A stretch of DNA of 64,000 bases from Rhizobium sp. RCAM05350 (GTDB lineage Bacteria > Pseudomonadota > Alphaproteobacteria > Rhizobiales > Rhizobiaceae): the NCBI GenBank assembly GCA_024426085.1, contig CP087974.1, positions 620,001-684,000 of the forward strand, read 5' to 3'. Of the stretch, positions 24,701 to 34,724 are shown piece after piece. Under the pieces are notes generated by a model. The model was not told where the DNA came from and did no database searches. It saw only the letters and a program-made list of their open reading frames with translations. The number at the start of each line of letters is the position of its first letter. Position 1 is the first letter of the stretch. Position numbers and translations under genes: made by a program.

Positions 24701-25516
24701 ATGGCCGATATTCTGCAGAAGATCGAAATCTACAAGCGCGAGGAAATCGCAGCAGCAAAGGCGAACGTCAGCCTTGCCGATCTCAAAGCCATGAGCGCCG
24801 GCCAGGAAGCCCCGCGTGGATTTCTGACTGCGCTGAAAGCCAAGCAGGCGCAAGGCGGCTTCGGCCTGATCGCCGAGATCAAGAAAGCCAGCCCGTCGAA
24901 GGGATTGATCCGCCCGGATTTCGAGCCGCCGCTTTTGGCAAAGGCCTATGAGACCGGTGGCGCGGCATGCCTGTCCGTCCTGACTGACGGCCCGAGCTTT
25001 CAGGGTGCGCCGGAATTCCTGACGGCGGCGCGCAATGCCTGTTCGCTTCCGGCCCTGCGCAAGGATTTCATGTTCGAGACCTATCAGGTTCATGAGGCCC
25101 GCGCCTGGGGTGCAGATTGCATTCTGTTGATCATGGCCTCGCTGAATGACGGCGATGCGCAACGGCTTGAGGACGAGGCATTTTCGCTCGGCATGGATGT
25201 TCTGGTCGAGGTGCATGACGAGGAAGAACTGGAACGTGCGCTGAAACTGAGTTCACCGCTGCTCGGCATCAACAACCGCAATCTCAAAACCTTTGAGGTC
25301 GATATCGCGCTTTCTGAAAAGCTCGCGCCGCTGGTTCCGGCTGACCGCCTGCTCGTCGGGGAAAGCGGCATCTTCAGCCATGACGACTGCGTGCGGCTGG
25401 CAAAGAGCGGCATTTCCACGTTCCTTGTCGGCGAAAGCCTGATGCGTAAGGACGATGTGACCGCTGCGACCCGCACCTTGCTGACCGGTTCCGCCACGAT
25501 CCTGGCTGCCGAATAA
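24701..25516 (+). CDS. trpC: Indole-3-glycerol phosphate synthase TrpC
   Basis: This intact 271-residue (beta/alpha)8 barrel carries out ring closure of CdRP to indole-3-glycerol phosphate. Diagnostic stretches are [68 protein letters not shown] and [10 protein letters not shown]. An AAGGAAA lies before the ATG. Its TAA overlaps the moaC ATG by one base (TAATG), which couples their translation. Confidence 0.97.
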   Translation: MADILQKIEIYKREEIAAAKANVSLADLKAMSAGQEAPRGFLTALKAKQAQGGFGLIAEIKKASPSKGLIRPDFEPPLLAKAYETGGAACLSVLTDGPSFQGAPEFLTAARNACSLPALRKDFMFETYQVHEARAWGADCILLIMASLNDGDAQRLEDEAFSLGMDVLVEVHDEEELERALKLSSPLLGINNRNLKTFEVDIALSEKLAPLVPADRLLVGESGIFSHDDCVRLAKSGISTFLVGESLMRKDDVTAATRTLLTGSATILAAE

Positions 25517-26004
25517 TGAGCGCGCCGTCCCTCACCCATGTCGGCGCCGATGGCCAGGCCAACATGGTCGATGTCGGAGACAAGGCAGAGACCGTGCGCA
25601 TTGCCATTGCCGAGGGCTTTGTGCGGATGCGGCCGGAGACGCTCGATCTCATTCTCAAAGGCAATGCCAAGAAGGGCGACGTGCTCGCCACCGCACGCCT
25701 TGCCGGCATCATGGCAGCGAAGCAGACGGCCAACCTCATCCCGCTCTGCCACCCGCTGATGCTGTCGAAGGTTTCCGTGGAGATTTCCGCCGACGAGACC
25801 CTGCCCGGCCTGCGGGTAGAGGCAATGGCAAAGCTCACAGGCCGCACCGGTGTCGAAATGGAAGCGCTCACGGCTGCCAGCGTCGCCTGCCTGACGATCT
25901 ACGACATGGCCAAGGCAGCCGACCGGGAGATGGAAATCGGCGGAATCCGGCTTGCCCAGAAATCGGGCGGCCGCTCCGGCGACTATCAACGCAAGGAAAG
26001 ATAG
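25516..26004 (+). CDS. moaC: Cyclic pyranopterin monophosphate synthase MoaC
   Basis: This intact 162-residue enzyme forms cyclic pyranopterin monophosphate in molybdenum cofactor synthesis. The sequences [47 protein letters not shown] and [21 protein letters not shown] are characteristic of the family. The start overlaps the trpC stop, and moeA follows 5 bases later. Confidence 0.97.
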   Translation: MSAPSLTHVGADGQANMVDVGDKAETVRIAIAEGFVRMRPETLDLILKGNAKKGDVLATARLAGIMAAKQTANLIPLCHPLMLSKVSVEISADETLPGLRVEAMAKLTGRTGVEMEALTAASVACLTIYDMAKAADREMEIGGIRLAQKSGGRSGDYQRKER

Positions 26005-26009
26005 GGCTG

Positions 26010-27230
26010 ATGGCTTTGCTCCCGGTTTCAGACGCGCTCGACCGGCTACTGAAAGCGTCAGTGCCGACGGCTCGCTCCGAAATGGTCGGCCTGCATGAGG
26101 CGATGGGCCGCATTCTAGCGAATGATGTCGCCGCGCGTGTTACGCACCCCGCGTTCGACAACTCGGCGATGGATGGTTATGCCGGGCACCACGAGGATTT
26201 TGCCGAAATTGGCACGGAACTCGTCGTTATAGGCGAATCAGCAGCGGGGCGCGGTTTCTCCGGCCATGTCGGCCCAGGTGAGGTTGTACGCATTTTACCG
26301 GTGCGCCGGTTCCTTCCAGCGTGGATACGGTCCTCATTCAGGAGGACACGAAAAAATTGTCGGATGGTCGGATCCGCACCACGTTCGCTCTGGAAAAGGC
26401 CGCCATATCCGCCCCAAGGGTCAGGATTTTACCATCGGCGATGTCGTGCTGCGCGCCGGTGACGTGCTCGACGCCGGGCGGTTGACGGTCGCGGCCGGCA
26501 TGAACCACCCGCAACTTCCGGTCCTGATGCGCCCGAAGGTGGCGATCCTGGCAACAGGCGACGAATTGCTGTCGCCCGGCAGTGTGCCGGGTCCCGACCA
26601 GATCATCGCCTCGAACACCTATGGCGTTGCCGCGATTGCCCGTGACAATGGTGCCGAGATCATTGACCTCGGAATCGTGCGCGACGACAAGGCGGCCATT
26701 GCCGCGGCTGTGGCGGAAGCGCAGGCCGTTGGCGCGGATGTTCTAGTGACACTTGGCGGCGCCTCTGTCGGCGATCACGATCTTGTCCAGTCAACGCTGG
26801 TCGAAAGCGGCATGGTGCTTGATTTCTGGCAGATTGCTATGCGGCCAGGCAAACCGTTGATGGTCGGATCGCTTCAGGGCATGACCGTGCTTGGGTTACC
26901 CTGAAACCCGGTGTCGAGCCTCGTCTCGCGCTGCTGTTTTTGGAGCCGCTGCTGCGCCATATCGGCTCCCTGCCCCGGCGCGATCGCAGCGCTCAGGCAA
27001 AAACGCTAACGGCACTACCAGCCAACGATAAACGGCAGGACTATGTTCGCGCACGGCTTGCACGCGGCAGCGATGGATCGTTGCAGGCCGAAACCTTTTC
27101 GCGGCAGGATTCCTCGATGATGCAGGTCTTTGCACGGTCCGATTGCCTGATCATCCGGCCACCGCATGCGCCAGCCGTGGAGGCGGGAACGCTCTGCGAT
27201 ATCATGGTCCTGCGCTGGCCAGCCCACTGA
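26010..27230 (+). CDS. moeA: Molybdopterin molybdenumtransferase MoeA (two or three frameshifts)
   Basis: MoeA inserts molybdate into adenylylated molybdopterin. The ~406-residue reconstruction shows HPAFDNSAMDGYA, VIGESAAGRGFSG, TGAPVPSSVDTVLIQED, the MPT-binding core LATGDELLSPGS ... NTYGVAAIARDNGAE ... LGGASVGDHDLVQ, and the C-terminal domain IV. Breaks are inferred near 26300, 26385 and 26900. A slight anomaly is GYAGHHED in place of the usual GYAVR/GYAVH after the DG. A V-to-G change by one base or a small indel could explain it. Confidence 0.93.
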
Positions 27231-27315
27231 CTATCGAGCCGGACACCCCTTTCCGAACAGCACTTTCCGCCTATCTATCCCTCGGCATAAATGCCGTTGG
27301 TGGAAGGAAACAAAA

Positions 27316-27462
27316 TTGAATCGAAATGCTCTCTATATGCTTATCGGAGGTCTTATCGTTCTCGTCGTCGGATTGGGCATCTATATCTACGACAAGGAAT
27401 CCAAGCCCGATGGCGTCGAGGTAAAGATCGGCGAAGGCGGCATTTCGATCGAGGAAAACTGA
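27316..27462 (+). CDS. 48-residue single-pass membrane protein, TTG start
   Basis: A TTG at 27316 sits five bases after GGAAGGAA and opens a 48-codon frame. The first half is one membrane helix (LYMLIGGLIVLVVGLGIYIY) and the second a short charged tail (DKESKPDGVEVKIGEGGISI). An internal ATG at 27337 would give a shorter form with no better RBS. No family is recognised. It lies 85 bases behind moeA on the same strand, ahead of a terminator. Confidence 0.7.
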   Translation: MNRNALYMLIGGLIVLVVGLGIYIYDKESKPDGVEVKIGEGGISIEEN

Positions 27463-27588
27463 TATGGCTGGCAGCGTCCTGCCGCAATGCCGTTGCGTTA
27501 ACCGCTTATTAACCGAAGCGACTGAATAATGCACCTTAGTTGACCTGACTACGGATGTACTAGCAGGCCAAACACGAGACAAGTTGAC

Positions 27589-27614
27589 AAAAGGTCGGGG
27601 ATTCCCGGCCTTTT
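27589..27614. terminator. Bidirectional terminator between the small membrane protein and the CorC-like gene
   Basis: AAAAGGTCGGG / CCCGGCCTTTT pairs over 11 positions with one G-U wobble, and T-rich flanks follow. It is placed between two convergent genes. Confidence 0.85.
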
Positions 27615-27639
27615 TGTTTTTCAGCTGGGTCTACAGGCT

Positions 27640-28917
27640 TCAGTGCGCGGCGCGCGAGACGAGAATCTTGTCGATGCGGCGGCCATCCATGTCGATAACC
27701 TCAAAACGATACCCATAGGCTTCTGTTATGTCGCCTTCCTCCGGGTTCTTGCGCAACTGCTGCACCAGGAAGCCGGAGATGGTTTCATGTAGTTGCCATC
27801 CGAATCAATTTCATCGATGCCGATCGTCAGATGGATCTCATCGATCGGCGTACGCCCGTCGACCAGATACGAGCCGTCTTCACGCTGACGGATCAACGCA
27901 TGCTCCATATCGTCATAGTTCGACGGCAGGACACCGACGATAGCCTCGAGGATATCGGCGATGGTGATGATGCCTTCGATACTGCCATATTCGTCAACAA
28001 TCATCGCCATGTTGATATGCGATGCCTTGAAGGCTTCCAATGCTTTCAGGCAGGAAGCGGTTTCCGGCAAGGTATGGATATCCTTGACGAAATTACGGAC
28101 ATGAAATCCGGATTTCATCGGTGCGTTGAGGATTTCCTTAACCTGAACCGCGCCGAGTACCTCGCCGGTCGCATCCATCACCGGATAGCGGGAATGGGCC
28201 GATTGCTCGACCTTGGCGCGGATGGTTTCCAGCGTGTCGTTGACGTCGATGAAGCTGACTTCGGTGCGATGGGTCATGATCGATTTGACATTGCGGTCGC
28301 CAAGCCGGATGATTCGCCGCAGCATTTCGTGCTCCGACTTTTCAATCGCGCCGCTTTCGACGCCTTCGGCCATGATCGCCTGCACTTCTTCTTCGGTCAC
28401 CTGGTCACTATCGCTGGAGATGCCGAAAATCCGCATGAAAAGCGATGCCGACATCTCGAACAGATAGACGATCGGCGCGGCCAGGCGCGAGAGAAACGAC
28501 ATCGGGCCGGCGACGAACATCGCCACGCCCTCGGAATTCTTCAATGCCAGCTGCTTGGGAATAAGCTCGCCGATCACGACGGAGAGATAGGTGATCAGCG
28601 TGACGACCAACGCGACGGCGACTGTGCTGCCATAGGGATTGATCCAGCTGATCGTATCCAGCGTCGGCGCCAGCTTGTCGGCGATCGTCGCACCACCATA
28701 GGCACCGGCAAGCGTACCAACGAGCGTAATGCCGACCTGAACCGTGGACAGAAACTTACCCGGATCCTCGGCGAGCTGCAGCGCCAGTTCGGCGCGGCTA
28801 TTGCCCTGTTTTGCCATCTGCCGCAGCAGGGGCCGACTTGCCGACACAATTGCCATTTCCGAAAGCGAAAAACGCATTGATCAATAAGAGCACGAAAATA
28901 ACAATCAGTTCGGACAT
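27640..28917 (-). CDS. CNNM/CorC-HlyC family transporter-like protein (two frameshifts)
   Basis: This is a ~425-residue protein of the DUF21-CBS-CorC_HlyC architecture (YfjD/TlyC-like). The N-terminal DUF21 membrane domain begins MSELIVIFVLLLINAFFALSEMAIVSA and includes LSTVQVGITLVGTLAGAYGG and IGELIPKQLAL. Two CBS motifs follow (IMTHRTEVSFIDV; HINMAMIVDEYGSIEGIITIAD in parts), then a C-terminal CorC_HlyC domain (YRFEVIDMDGRRIDKILV). Frames break near 28866 and 27790. Proposed roles are Mg/Co efflux or Mg homeostasis. The old 'haemolysin' label should not be taken as evidence for haemolysis. Confidence 0.87.
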
Positions 28918-29132
28918 AACCCTCGGACACCGTTGATAGAGATACGCGCATCGGAGGCGACGCACGTCAGTTGCAGTCCTATCAAATAGGCGGAAGACGC
29001 AATGGCAGCAAGGCGGCAATTGCCGAATAGCCGTTCTTTTAGGCCGGCGCGCGTATTATCAAACCGGTATCGGTAACGGCTCTACCATTGCCGCCAACTT
29101 ACTTGCCCTTGGAGCTTTTTGCTTCGGCAATT

Positions 29133-29868
29133 TCAGCGCAATGCCTCATGAACGCGCTCGCGCCCGACGCGAATGACATTTTCCATAGCGGCCCGGGCGC
29201 CGGCCTCGTCACGCCGGCTGATTTGCTCGACGATGCGGATATGCGTCCGGGCAACCTCGTCGATCAGATCGCGGCCGGAGACTGGCGAGCTGAGCTTGAA
29301 GATCCCGACGAGCGCTGCTTCGATCAGGCTACCGACGGTGCGCATGAAGGGATTGCCGGACGCTTCGACGACGGAAAGATGAAACCGCAAATCGGCCATG
29401 GCCAGCGTTTCAGCGGTATGTTCCGGATCGCCCATCGCAACGGCTAGCCGCATCATGCCGCTGATCTCGGCTTCCGTCGCATTGACGGCTGCGAGTGCTG
29501 CCGCATGCGGCTCGAAAGCCAGCCGGATTTCGCTGAGATGATAGAGGAAATCCTCATCCACGCCGCGATAGAAATGCCAGGTCAGAACGTCGCTATCGAA
29601 CAGGTTCCATTGGTTCTTGGCCGTCACCCGCGTGCCGATCCGGGCGCGCGGCACGATCAGCCCCTTGGCCGCCAGCGTCTTCATCGCCTCGCGCAGAACC
29701 GTTCATGAAACCTTGAAGCGCATCGCCAGTTCCGGATCGCCGGGAAGAATGGAGCCCACGGGGAAATCGCCCGACACAATGGCCTTGCCCAGTTCATCCA
29801 CCACCTGTGCGTGGCTCGTGCGCGTTCGCGCACCGGTCAGGACGGTTTCTGAGCAGACCTTTACGCAA
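29133..29868 (-). CDS. GntR/FadR-subfamily transcriptional regulator (in-frame stop, unclear start)
   Basis: The winged helix (ARTRTSHAQVVDELGKAIVSG, FPVGSILPGDPELAMRFKVS) is followed by an FCD/FadR ligand domain (WHFYRGVDEDFLYHLSEIRLAFEPHAA split by helices; ADLRFHLSVVEASGNP; THIRIVEQI). In the recognition helix the expected VSRTVLREAMKTL reads VS-stop-TVLREA, a TGA at 29703-29705 where CGA would be expected. The start is probably TTG at 29868 just after GGGGGGAG, with a further frame slip near 29840. It lies 12 bases after the last permease gene of the sugar importer and is the obvious candidate regulator of that operon. Confidence 0.8.
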
Positions 29869-29880
29869 CCAACTCCCCCC

Positions 29881-30850
29881 TCAGGAATACCTTTTGTTTT
29901 GGCGCGATAAAAACAGGATAGCCTTTTGCATCAAAATGAATGCAAACAGCAAAGCACCGATCAGAATTTTCGTCCACCAACTCGACAGCGAACCGTCGAA
30001 AGTGATGTAGGTCTGGATCAGTCCTTGGATCAAGACGCCGACGAGTGTTCCTCCAACAAACCCGGCGCCTCCTGTAAGAAGCGTTCCTCCGATTACCACC
30101 GCGGCAATCGCATCCAGCTCAACACCCACGGTGGCGAGCGAATAACCTGCTGATGTGTATAGGGAATAAACGATTCCCGAAAGCCCGGCCAGAAAACCCT
30201 GAGAGTCCATAGATCATAATTGTCGTGCGCCCGACCGGAACGCCCATCAGCGCCGACGTCTGGGCTGCCGCCGCCGAGCGCATAGACATTGGTGCCGAAG
30301 CGGGTGCGTTGGGCAATGAGGATGCCGGCTGCGAAGACAAAAGCATCAACCCGCCGATCAGCGTGATGCGGCCACCGCCCGGCAGCTTGTAATAAAATGT
30401 CTTCATCGTCGCATAGAACGGATGCTTGATCGGGACGGAATCGATCGACAACACGAAGGCCATGCCGCGGGCAAGGAACATGCCGGCCAGCGTCACGATG
30501 AAGGCCGGCATTTCGAGGTAGTGGATGATCGCGCCCATGATCGCGCCGAACAGCGTGGTGATGACGAGAACGAGGACGAAGGCCGTCAGGGGATGTATGC
30601 CTGTATTTTCCAGCAGGACCGCCAGGAAAATGCCGGTGAAGGCAATGACCGAACCTATCGACAGGTCGATGCCGCCCGACAGGATAACGAACGTCATGCC
30701 GACCGCGGCGATGCCGAGAAAGGCGTTGTCCGTCAACAGGTTGCCGATCACACGGGTCGACAGGATGTTCGGATATTGCGCGGCGCACGCCATGTAGGAA
30801 ACGACGAAGATGACGATGGTGGCGATCAGCGGGAGATATTTCTGGTTCAT
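29881..30850 (-). CDS. Sugar ABC transporter permease, YjfF-like (about three frameshifts)
   Basis: This is an inner-membrane permease of the ribose/galactofuranose-type (CUT2) importers. FVILSGGIDLSIGSVIAFTG and LGIAAVGMTF are the CUT2 permease signature. The C-terminal half GVELDAIAAVVIGGTLLTGGAGFVGG contains the EAA-type contact region. Breaks are inferred near 30340, 30285 and 30205. The reconstruction gives ~322 residues. The start overlaps the previous permease stop by four bases. Confidence 0.87.
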
Positions 30851-31872
30851 CGGACGGACTGCTCTGCGGTCTCTCTGCGGACGGATTTCCGGCCAAGGAA
30901 CGTCAACCCGGCCTGCACGCGCGGCGACTGGATGACGAGGATGATGACGATGATTGCTGCCTTGATGATCAGGTTGAATTCCGGCGGAAAGCCTGACGAC
31001 AGGATGCCGGTATTGACCGCCTGAATGATCATCGCACCGATCAGCGAAGCGACGATGCTGAACCGTCCGCCGAGCAGCGACGTGCCACCGACGACCACAG
31101 CGAGAATGGCATCGAGTTCAAGCCAGAGACCGGCATTGTTGGCATCGGCGCCCCGGATGTCGGCGGTGACGATCAATCCGGCGATTGCAGCGCACAATCC
31201 TGAGAGCATGTAAGCCGCCATCAAAAGCAAGGGCGTCTGAATGCCGGACAGCGTGCTGGCGCGGCGGTTGATGCCGACTGCCTCGATCAGCATGCCGAGC
31301 GCGGTGCGCCGCACCAGCAGAGCGACGGCGATGCCTGAACACCAACCAAATGACCACCGGCATGGGCAGGCCAAGGAAAGAGCCGCTACCGATGAAGATC
31401 AGGCCGGGATCGTTGAAGGTCAGGATCGCGCCCTCAGTCACCAGCTGGGCGATACCGCGGCCGGCGACCATCAGCACAAGCGTCGCGATGATCGGCTGAA
31501 TGTTGAGGACAGACACCAGAAAGCCATTCCAGACACCTGCAGATCAGGCCCGTTCCAACGGCCAGCAGCAGGGTGACGACGAGCGGGTCGCCCCGCACGC
31601 TGGATGCGGCTGCAACGGCGCCACAGATGGCCATGACCGCGCCGACAGAAAGATCGATGCCCTTGGTGGCGATCACCACAGTCATGCCGACCGCAAGAAG
31701 GGCGACGGGCGCACCGCGATTAAGAATGTCGATCAGGCTGCCATAAAGCCTTCCGTTCTGGATTTCGATCGAGAAGAAATCCGGAAAGACCAGCCGGATG
31801 AGCACTAGGATCATCGCCAGCGCGACAAATTGGAAGCAGGCGCCGTCCAAGGCGTTTGGCATTGTCGATCAT
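30847..31872 (-). CDS. Sugar ABC transporter permease, YtfT-like (two or three frameshifts)
   Basis: This is the second CUT2-type permease of the importer (VGMTVVIATKGIDLSVGAVMAICG; LWLELDAILAVVVGGTSLLGGRF; NTGILSSGFPPEFN). The ATG at 31872 overlaps the TGA of the ATPase gene (ATGA), but that frame needs a one-base correction within the first few codons. The uncorrected start is ATG 31862. Further breaks are near 31510 and 31345. Length is ~341 residues. It is paired with the YjfF-like permease to form the heterodimeric channel. Confidence 0.87.
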
Positions 31873-33393
31873 TGCGCGCCTCCAGCTGTCGTTGCCGCAG
31901 CAATGGCATTGACGATATGTTCGGTGGTGATCTCGCTACCGGTCAGTTCGGCGACATGGGTCCGGTCGCGCAGGACGATGATTCTCGAACTGTAAGCCAC
32001 AAGTTCCTCAAGTTCGGATGAAATGACGATCAGCGACATGCCTTGCGCGCAGAGTTCACCGATCAGCCGGATGATTTCGGCGTGGGCACCGACATCGATG
32101 CCACGCGTCGGTTCGTCGAGAATGAGAAACTGCGGATTGGTCGCCAGCCAGCGCGCCAGAATGGCCTTTTGCTGGTTGCCGCCGGAGAGCAACCGGATCG
32201 GCTTTTCGCGGTCGCTGGTGCGAATATCCAGCGCCTTGATGTAGCGGTCGGCCAGGGCGTTCTGGTCGGATGCCGACAGCGGCCTTGCCCAGCCGCGTCG
32301 AGCCTGCAATGCCAGAGCGATGTTTTCGCGTACCGACAATTCGCCGATAATGCCGTCAAGCTTGCGATCTTCCGGGCAGAACCCGAACCCTTCGGCGATC
32401 GCAGCGCGTGGCGATGACAGGTTGGCGGTCTTGCCACCGATATCGGCGCTGCCGCTATCGGCCCTGTGCACGCCAAACATCAATTCCGCGGTTTCAGTCC
32501 GGCCAGAACCGAGAAGGCCGGCAATGCCGACGACCTCGCCCTTGCGGACGTCCAGATCAAACGGCTTGATCTTGCCCGTCTTGCCATATTTTGAAAACCG
32601 GAAGTGGACGGGACCACTTGCGGTCTGCGTGGCACCGACTGCCTTTTCGACGGACTGAAGCTCGTGGCCAAGCATCATCGTCACAAGTTCCCGGCGTGGC
32701 AGAGCGGCGGTGTCGCGCGTGCCGACCAGCTGACCGTTGCGTAGCACGGTAATGCGGTCTGAGAGGTCATAAACCTGCTCGAGAAAATGGGTGATGAAGA
32801 CGATGCCAAGCCCCCTCGCCCGCAAGTCGCGGACAATGCCAAACAGCATCTCAACTTCCTGCGCGTCGAGGCTGGCGGTTGGCTCATCGAGGATCAGCAC
32901 CTTGCCGGAAAGATCGACGGCACGGGGCGATCGCCACCACCTGTTGAATGGCGACGGAATAGCTTTCGAGCGCTGCGGAAACATTGATGTCGATGCTGTA
33001 TTGCGCAAGCAACGCATGGGCGCGCTTGTTCATTTCACGGGCCTGAATGAGACCGAACCGGCGCGGCTGGCGTCCGAGAAAGAGGTTTTCCGCGACGCTG
33101 AGATTTCCGAGCAGATTGACTTCCTGGTAGACAGTGCCGATGCCGAGCTTCTGGGCGTCGAGCGTATCGCGCGGGTCGATCTCTTCGCCGTCGAGCTTCA
33201 ACAAACCGGCGTCACGACGGTAGGCGCCCGTTATGCACTTGATCAACGTCGATTTTCCGGCGCCATTTTCGCCCAGCAGCGCATGCACTTCGCCGCGCCG
33301 CAGCGAGAAGTCGACCTTGTTAAGGGCGATCGCGCCCGGAAAGGTTTTCACGATCCCGGAGGCGACAAGAATATCGTTTGAGCTGTTCTGCAT
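31869..33393 (-). CDS. Sugar ABC transporter ATP-binding protein, YtfR-like (one frameshift)
   Basis: This is a CUT2-type tandem ATPase with two nucleotide-binding domains (~507 residues). Domain 1 has Walker A LLGENGAGKSTLIK, GTVYQEVNLLGNLSVAENL and Walker B LILDEPTASLD. Domain 2 has the degenerate loop GIAGLLGSGRTE, signature LLSGGNQQKAILARWL and LILDEPTRGIDVGAH. The frame breaks near 32935 (VQQVVAIA|RAVDLSGKVL). It is separated from the binding-protein gene by a 206-base gap holding a large hairpin. Confidence 0.92.
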
Positions 33394-33522
33394 GAAACCG
33401 GATTCTTCAAGGAAACGAGGTCAGCCGTGGCTTACGGATTTGCGCCGATCATGCCAGCATCAGTAGCAAGGTATGGCTGTGTTCGGGTATGGATGCTTGG
33501 GCGAACCCTTGGCAAAGGCGAT

Positions 33523-33595
33523 TTGCCGGCATCGCATTCCGGTCAAAACCTGCAGCCCGATGACAACAGGATCAACCTTCGTGCGATGCCGGCAA
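33523..33595. repeat. Intercistronic 14-bp inverted repeat between binding-protein and ATPase genes
   Basis: TTGCCGGCATCGCA (33523-33536) and its exact complement TGCGATGCCGGCAA (33582-33595) are separated by 45 bases. The position, immediately after the binding-protein stop and before the ATPase start, is where REP-like or stabilising hairpins allow higher expression of the binding protein. There is no T-run after it on the minus strand, so it is not a simple terminator. Confidence 0.75.
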
Positions 33596-33599
33596 TCAA

Positions 33600-34559
33600 T
33601 CAGTAGCCGAGGCCCTTCTTTTCCTCGTAGACCTTCTGCGGATCGTCAGCCTGGGTATAGAGCTTCGATTCGGTCTGGATCCACTTGGCAGGCTTAGTGC
33701 CGTCCTTCAGGAACGTCGAGCGCGTCGAGGGCCGGACCGGCCATGTTCGGGGTCAGCTCGACAGTGGCGTTTGCTTCGCCGGCTGCCATCGCCTGGAAGA
33801 TATCCGGAACAGCATCGATCGAGACGACGAGGATATCCGTGCCCGGCTTCAAGCCGGCTTCCTTGATCGCCTGGATGGCGCCGACGGCCATATCGTCATT
33901 GTGGGCGTAGAGCGCGCAGATGTTCTTGCCGCCGTCTTCCGCCTTGAGGAAGCTTTCCATGACTTCCTTGCCCTTGGTGCGGGTGAAGTCGCCGGTCTGG
34001 CTACGGACGATCTTCAGGTTGTCGTGGCCTTTCAGCGCTTCCTCAAAACCCTTCTTACGATCGATAGCCGGCGAAGAGCCTGTGGTGCCCTGAAGCTCGA
34101 CGATGTTGCAGGGCTTTCCAGCGACCGTATCGGCCAGCCACTTGCCGGCAACATTGCCTTCGTGGACGAGATCGGAGGTAACGGCCGTCAGATAGAGATC
34201 GTCGGATGAATCCACAGTGCGATCGAGAAGGATGACCGGGATCTCGGCATCCTTGGCTTCCGTCAGGACTTCGTCCCAACCGGTCGCCACAACCGGCGCG
34301 ATCAAAATGGCATCGACGCCCTGGGCAATAAAGGAACGCAGCGCCTTGATCTGGTTTTCCTGTTTCTGCTGAGCATCAGCAAACTTCAGGTCGATGCCGC
34401 GCTTTTCGGCCTGCTGCTTGGTCAATGTGGTTTCGGCGCGCGCCATCCAGATCTGGAGCCGATCTGCGAAAAGCCGATCGTAAGGTCGGCGGCAGAGGCC
34501 GAACCGAACATGCAGGCAGCCAGAACCGTGGCACAGCTAAGTGCAGTCTTGATTTTCAT
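33600..34559 (-). CDS. Sugar ABC transporter substrate-binding protein, YtfQ-like (two frameshifts)
   Basis: This is a periplasmic pentose/hexose-type (Peripla_BP_4) binding protein of ~319 residues. The signal peptide MKIKTALSCATVLAACMFGSASAA leads into DLTIGFSQIGS. Typical stretches are ETTLTKQQAEKRGIDLKFADA, ILIAPVVATGWDEVL, VILLDRTVD and ALYAHNDDMAVGAIQAIKEAG. Breaks are near 34445 and 33715, and the tail ends YEEKKGLGY. GGGAGGAAATC is the RBS. This is the first gene of the importer operon, with a palindromic operator 43-61 bases upstream of the start. Confidence 0.9.
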
Positions 34560-34601
34560 GATTTCCTCCCAAAGAAGCTGCTCCTCAGCAGCGCACTCAA
34601 A

Positions 34602-34620
34602 AAATCATACTATATGATTT
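34602..34620. promoter_or_regulatory. Palindromic operator candidate in front of the sugar importer
   Basis: AAATCATA-CTA-TATGATTT is a perfect 8-bp inverted repeat with a 3-base spacer, 43 bases before the binding-protein start in the only sizeable AT-rich promoter region of the operon. Size and symmetry fit a dimeric GntR/FadR-type regulator, one of which is encoded at the end of this operon. Binding is inferred. Confidence 0.6.
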
Positions 34621-34670
34621 ATGTAAACAGCTTTTCACGCCTGCTGCGCAAATTTTCCCTGGTCGGAATC

Positions 34671-34696
34671 AAAAAAGGGCGACCTTGCGGCCACCC
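34671..34696 (-). terminator. Terminator of the BMP/nucleoside importer operon
   Basis: On the minus strand GGGTGGCC-GCAA-GGTCGCCC is followed by TTTTTT. The stem is eight pairs with two G-U wobbles and a GNRA tetraloop, 29 bases after the BMP gene. Confidence 0.85.
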
Positions 34697-34724
34697 TCCC
34701 TGATTGCAACTATGGATGCCGAAA

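Noticed and set aside
29014..29025. Palindrome CGGCAATTGCCG upstream of the corC-like gene
   Set aside because: A 12-bp palindrome of this composition is expected by chance. No partner regulator or second site is seen.
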